Source: an uncultured Bacteroidota bacterium (lineage in GTDB: Bacteria > Bacteroidota > Bacteroidia > Chitinophagales > LD1). Taken from it: a stretch of DNA of 26,005 nt. The stretch covers positions 1 to 26,005 of the forward strand of contig CALAYL010000062.1 in assembly GCA_937894725.1 (NCBI GenBank). Direction: 5' to 3'. Shown here piece after piece: positions 24,693-26,005 of this stretch; position 1 is the first letter of the stretch; each line of letters starts with the position of its first letter. The notes under the pieces are model-generated. The model was not told the origin of the DNA and searched no databases. It was given only the letters and a program-made list of their open reading frames with translations. The position numbers and the translations under genes were made by a program.

Positions 24693-25937
24693 TTATTCTT
24701 TAACTAATTTGATGGTTTGAATTTCCGAACCACTCGTTATAACAAGCATATAAACTCCTGATGACAAATTATTTAATTCTAATTGATTTGATGGATTGTT
24801 AGTAATACTAATTTGCGAAATTAACTCACCTGTAATCGAAAAGAGTTTTATTGATTTTGTTTCATTGTTACTTTCGTAAGTGAAATCAATAATAATTTTG
24901 TCTGTAAATGGATTAGGAAAAACTTTAGCATTTTTAGTTATTATATTTTCACCAATTCCTGTTGTAGGATTTGAATAGGTGCTGGTGAAAATTTTAGCCC
25001 CGTTTGTTGAGTTAACATCCATACCGCCCAAAATCATCTTGTTTCCGCTAATTGTCAGTGAATGCACGTTACCCAAATTTGTAAGTCCTGTTGTGCTAAC
25101 TTCTGTCCAAGAAGAACCTTGATTTGTTGACTTGTAAAGTTTGTTTATAAAACCACTAATTCCGTTGTCATATTTTACACCATTCACATAAACGTCTCCA
25201 TTACTTGCTGTAACAAAGTCAGCAGGCGAATAAGTCTGGTCATAACCTGTCATTGATAGTGTCCAATTTGCACCATTGTCTGTGCTTGTATAAATCTTAG
25301 CACCATTTGCAGAAACTACGTCCATACCACCCAAAATCATTTTGTTTCCGCTAATTGTCAGCGAATGCACATTACCCAAATTTGCAAGTCCTGTCGTGCT
25401 AACTTCTGTCCAAGAAGAACCTTGATTTGTTGACTTGTAAAGTTTGTTTATAAAACCACTAATTCCGTTGTCATATTTTACACCATTCACATAAACGTCT
25501 CCATTACTTGCTGTAACAAAGTCAGCAGGCGAATAAGTCTGGTCATAACCTGTCATTGATAGTGTCCAATTTGCACCATTGTCTGTGCTTGTATAAATCT
25601 TAGCACCATTTGCAGAAACTACGTCCATACCACCCAAAATCATTTTGTTTCCGCTAATTGTCAGCGAATGCACATTACCCAAATTTGCAAGTCCTGTCGT
25701 GCTAACTTCTGTCCAAGAAGAACCTTGATTTGTTGACTTGTAAAGTTTGTTTATAAAACCACTAATTCCGTTGTCGTATTTTACACCGTTCACATAAACA
25801 TCTCCATTACTTGCAGTAACAAAGTCAGCGGGTGAATATGTCTGGTCGTAACCTGTCATTGATAGTGTCCAACTGTTTTGACTAAAGCCATTTAAGGCAT
25901 AAATCAAAGTCAAAATTGATAATGTTAATTTCTTCAT
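24693..25937 (-). CDS. Secreted triple-repeat Asp-box protein with T9SS sorting domain
   Basis: A 414-residue exported protein. A signal peptide ends at GFSQ (about residue 20). Three near-identical 101-residue repeats follow (about 22-122, 123-223 and 224-320). Each carries two Asp-box-like turns, STNQGSSW and STDNGANW, the latter spanning the repeat junction. The third copy degenerates at its end (STYSNP). The C-terminal 80 residues (VFPNPFTDKI, then LSSGVYMLVI) are a type A T9SS sorting domain. It is likely a surface or secreted beta-propeller-like adhesive or binding protein. The 52-bp inverted repeat ends 16 bases upstream of the ATG. Confidence 0.87.
   Translation of the reverse strand: MKKLTLSILTLIYALNGFSQNSWTLSMTGYDQTYSPADFVTASNGDVYVNGVKYDNGISGFINKLYKSTNQGSSWTEVSTTGLANLGNVHSLTISGNKMILGGMDVVSANGAKIYTSTDNGANWTLSMTGYDQTYSPADFVTASNGDVYVNGVKYDNGISGFINKLYKSTNQGSSWTEVSTTGLANLGNVHSLTISGNKMILGGMDVVSANGAKIYTSTDNGANWTLSMTGYDQTYSPADFVTASNGDVYVNGVKYDNGISGFINKLYKSTNQGSSWTEVSTTGLTNLGNVHSLTISGNKMILGGMDVNSTNGAKIFTSTYSNPTTGIGENIITKNAKVFPNPFTDKIIIDFTYESNNETKSIKLFSITGELISQISITNNPSNQLELNNLSSGVYMLVITSGSEIQTIKLVKE
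24978..25874 (-). repeat. Three tandem 303-bp coding repeats
   Basis: The period is 303 bp (101 codons). The copies are about 25874-25572, 25571-25269 and 25268-24978. Bases 25093-25472 equal 25396-25775 exactly, a 380-bp perfect self-match longer than one period. The differences I compared between copies 1 and 2 (the part above 25775) are synonymous; copy 3 diverges most at its C-terminal end. Confidence 0.95.
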
Positions 25938-25953
25938 TGTGTCGTTTTTTAAA

Positions 25954-26005
25954 ATTCTGACTAACGTTTTTCTTTAGGCTTTAAAATCATGTTGTTACAA
26001 ATCCA
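25954..26005. repeat. Right arm of the 52-bp terminal inverted repeat
   Basis: Reverse complement of 22-73 with one mismatch. It lies upstream of the minus-strand repeat-protein gene in the same orientation, relative to that gene, as the left arm has to the R-M genes. The window ends exactly at the limit of the match. Confidence 0.85.

Noticed and set aside
1..26005. Larger defence island, prophage or CRISPR locus
   Set aside because: Only the R-M pair is defence-related; I saw no Cas, phage, toxin-antitoxin or transposase proteins and no short spaced repeats.

Overview
The window reads as a chromosomal segment from a member of the Bacteroidota. Supporting signs are three secreted proteins with C-terminal type IX secretion (T9SS) sorting domains, a TonB-dependent receptor with an N-terminal CarboxypepD_reg-like domain, several TAnnTTTG-type -7 boxes, A-rich leaders with little Shine-Dalgarno sequence, and moderate to low GC. 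The two ends (about 1-2935 and 23600-26005) look more AT-rich than the middle, by eye.

Layout. 1-3006: a type II restriction-modification pair, an AccI-like endonuclease overlapping an N6-adenine methyltransferase at TAATG, with small possible ORFs on both sides. 3106-5094: a secreted T9SS protein of unknown function. 5095-5738: a terminator-like hairpin and the remains of a lipoprotein gene broken by one frameshift and one stop. 5739-13340: a tight six-gene operon for branched or isoprenoid acyl-CoA catabolism: biotin-dependent carboxylase beta and alpha subunits, enoyl-CoA hydratase-fold protein, BKACE (DUF849), a PECR-like SDR, and an acyl-CoA dehydrogenase whose frame runs on into an SCP2 lipid-binding domain. 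It ends at a strong terminator at 13361-13391. 13456-16974: lepA, a YdfG-like SDR and a fatty acid desaturase. 16982-19164 (minus): a sterol-desaturase-family protein and an alpha/beta hydrolase overlapping at ATGA. 19388-21766: TonB-dependent receptor. 22036-23388: Asp-box (BNR-like) T9SS protein. 23616-23888 (minus): muconolactone-isomerase-like small protein. 24108-25937 (minus): an unknown 188-residue protein downstream of an Asp-box T9SS protein built from three near-identical 303-bp repeats.

How the genes fit together. In the operon, the dehydrogenase should make an alpha,beta-unsaturated acyl-CoA, the carboxylase should carboxylate its methyl branch and the hydratase should hydrate the product. 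This is the logic of leucine or acyclic-terpene catabolism. No HMG-CoA lyase is present; a BKACE sits where the downstream step would be, which suggests a variant route.

The most unusual structural features are: a 52-bp near-perfect inverted repeat at the two extremes of the window, lying just upstream of the first gene at each end; the 303-bp repeat array, in which a 380-bp perfect self-match marks the middle copy as an unequal-crossover hybrid; the dehydrogenase-SCP2 read-through fusion; and the decayed lipoprotein gene. I see no tRNA, rRNA, CRISPR array, transposase or phage gene.
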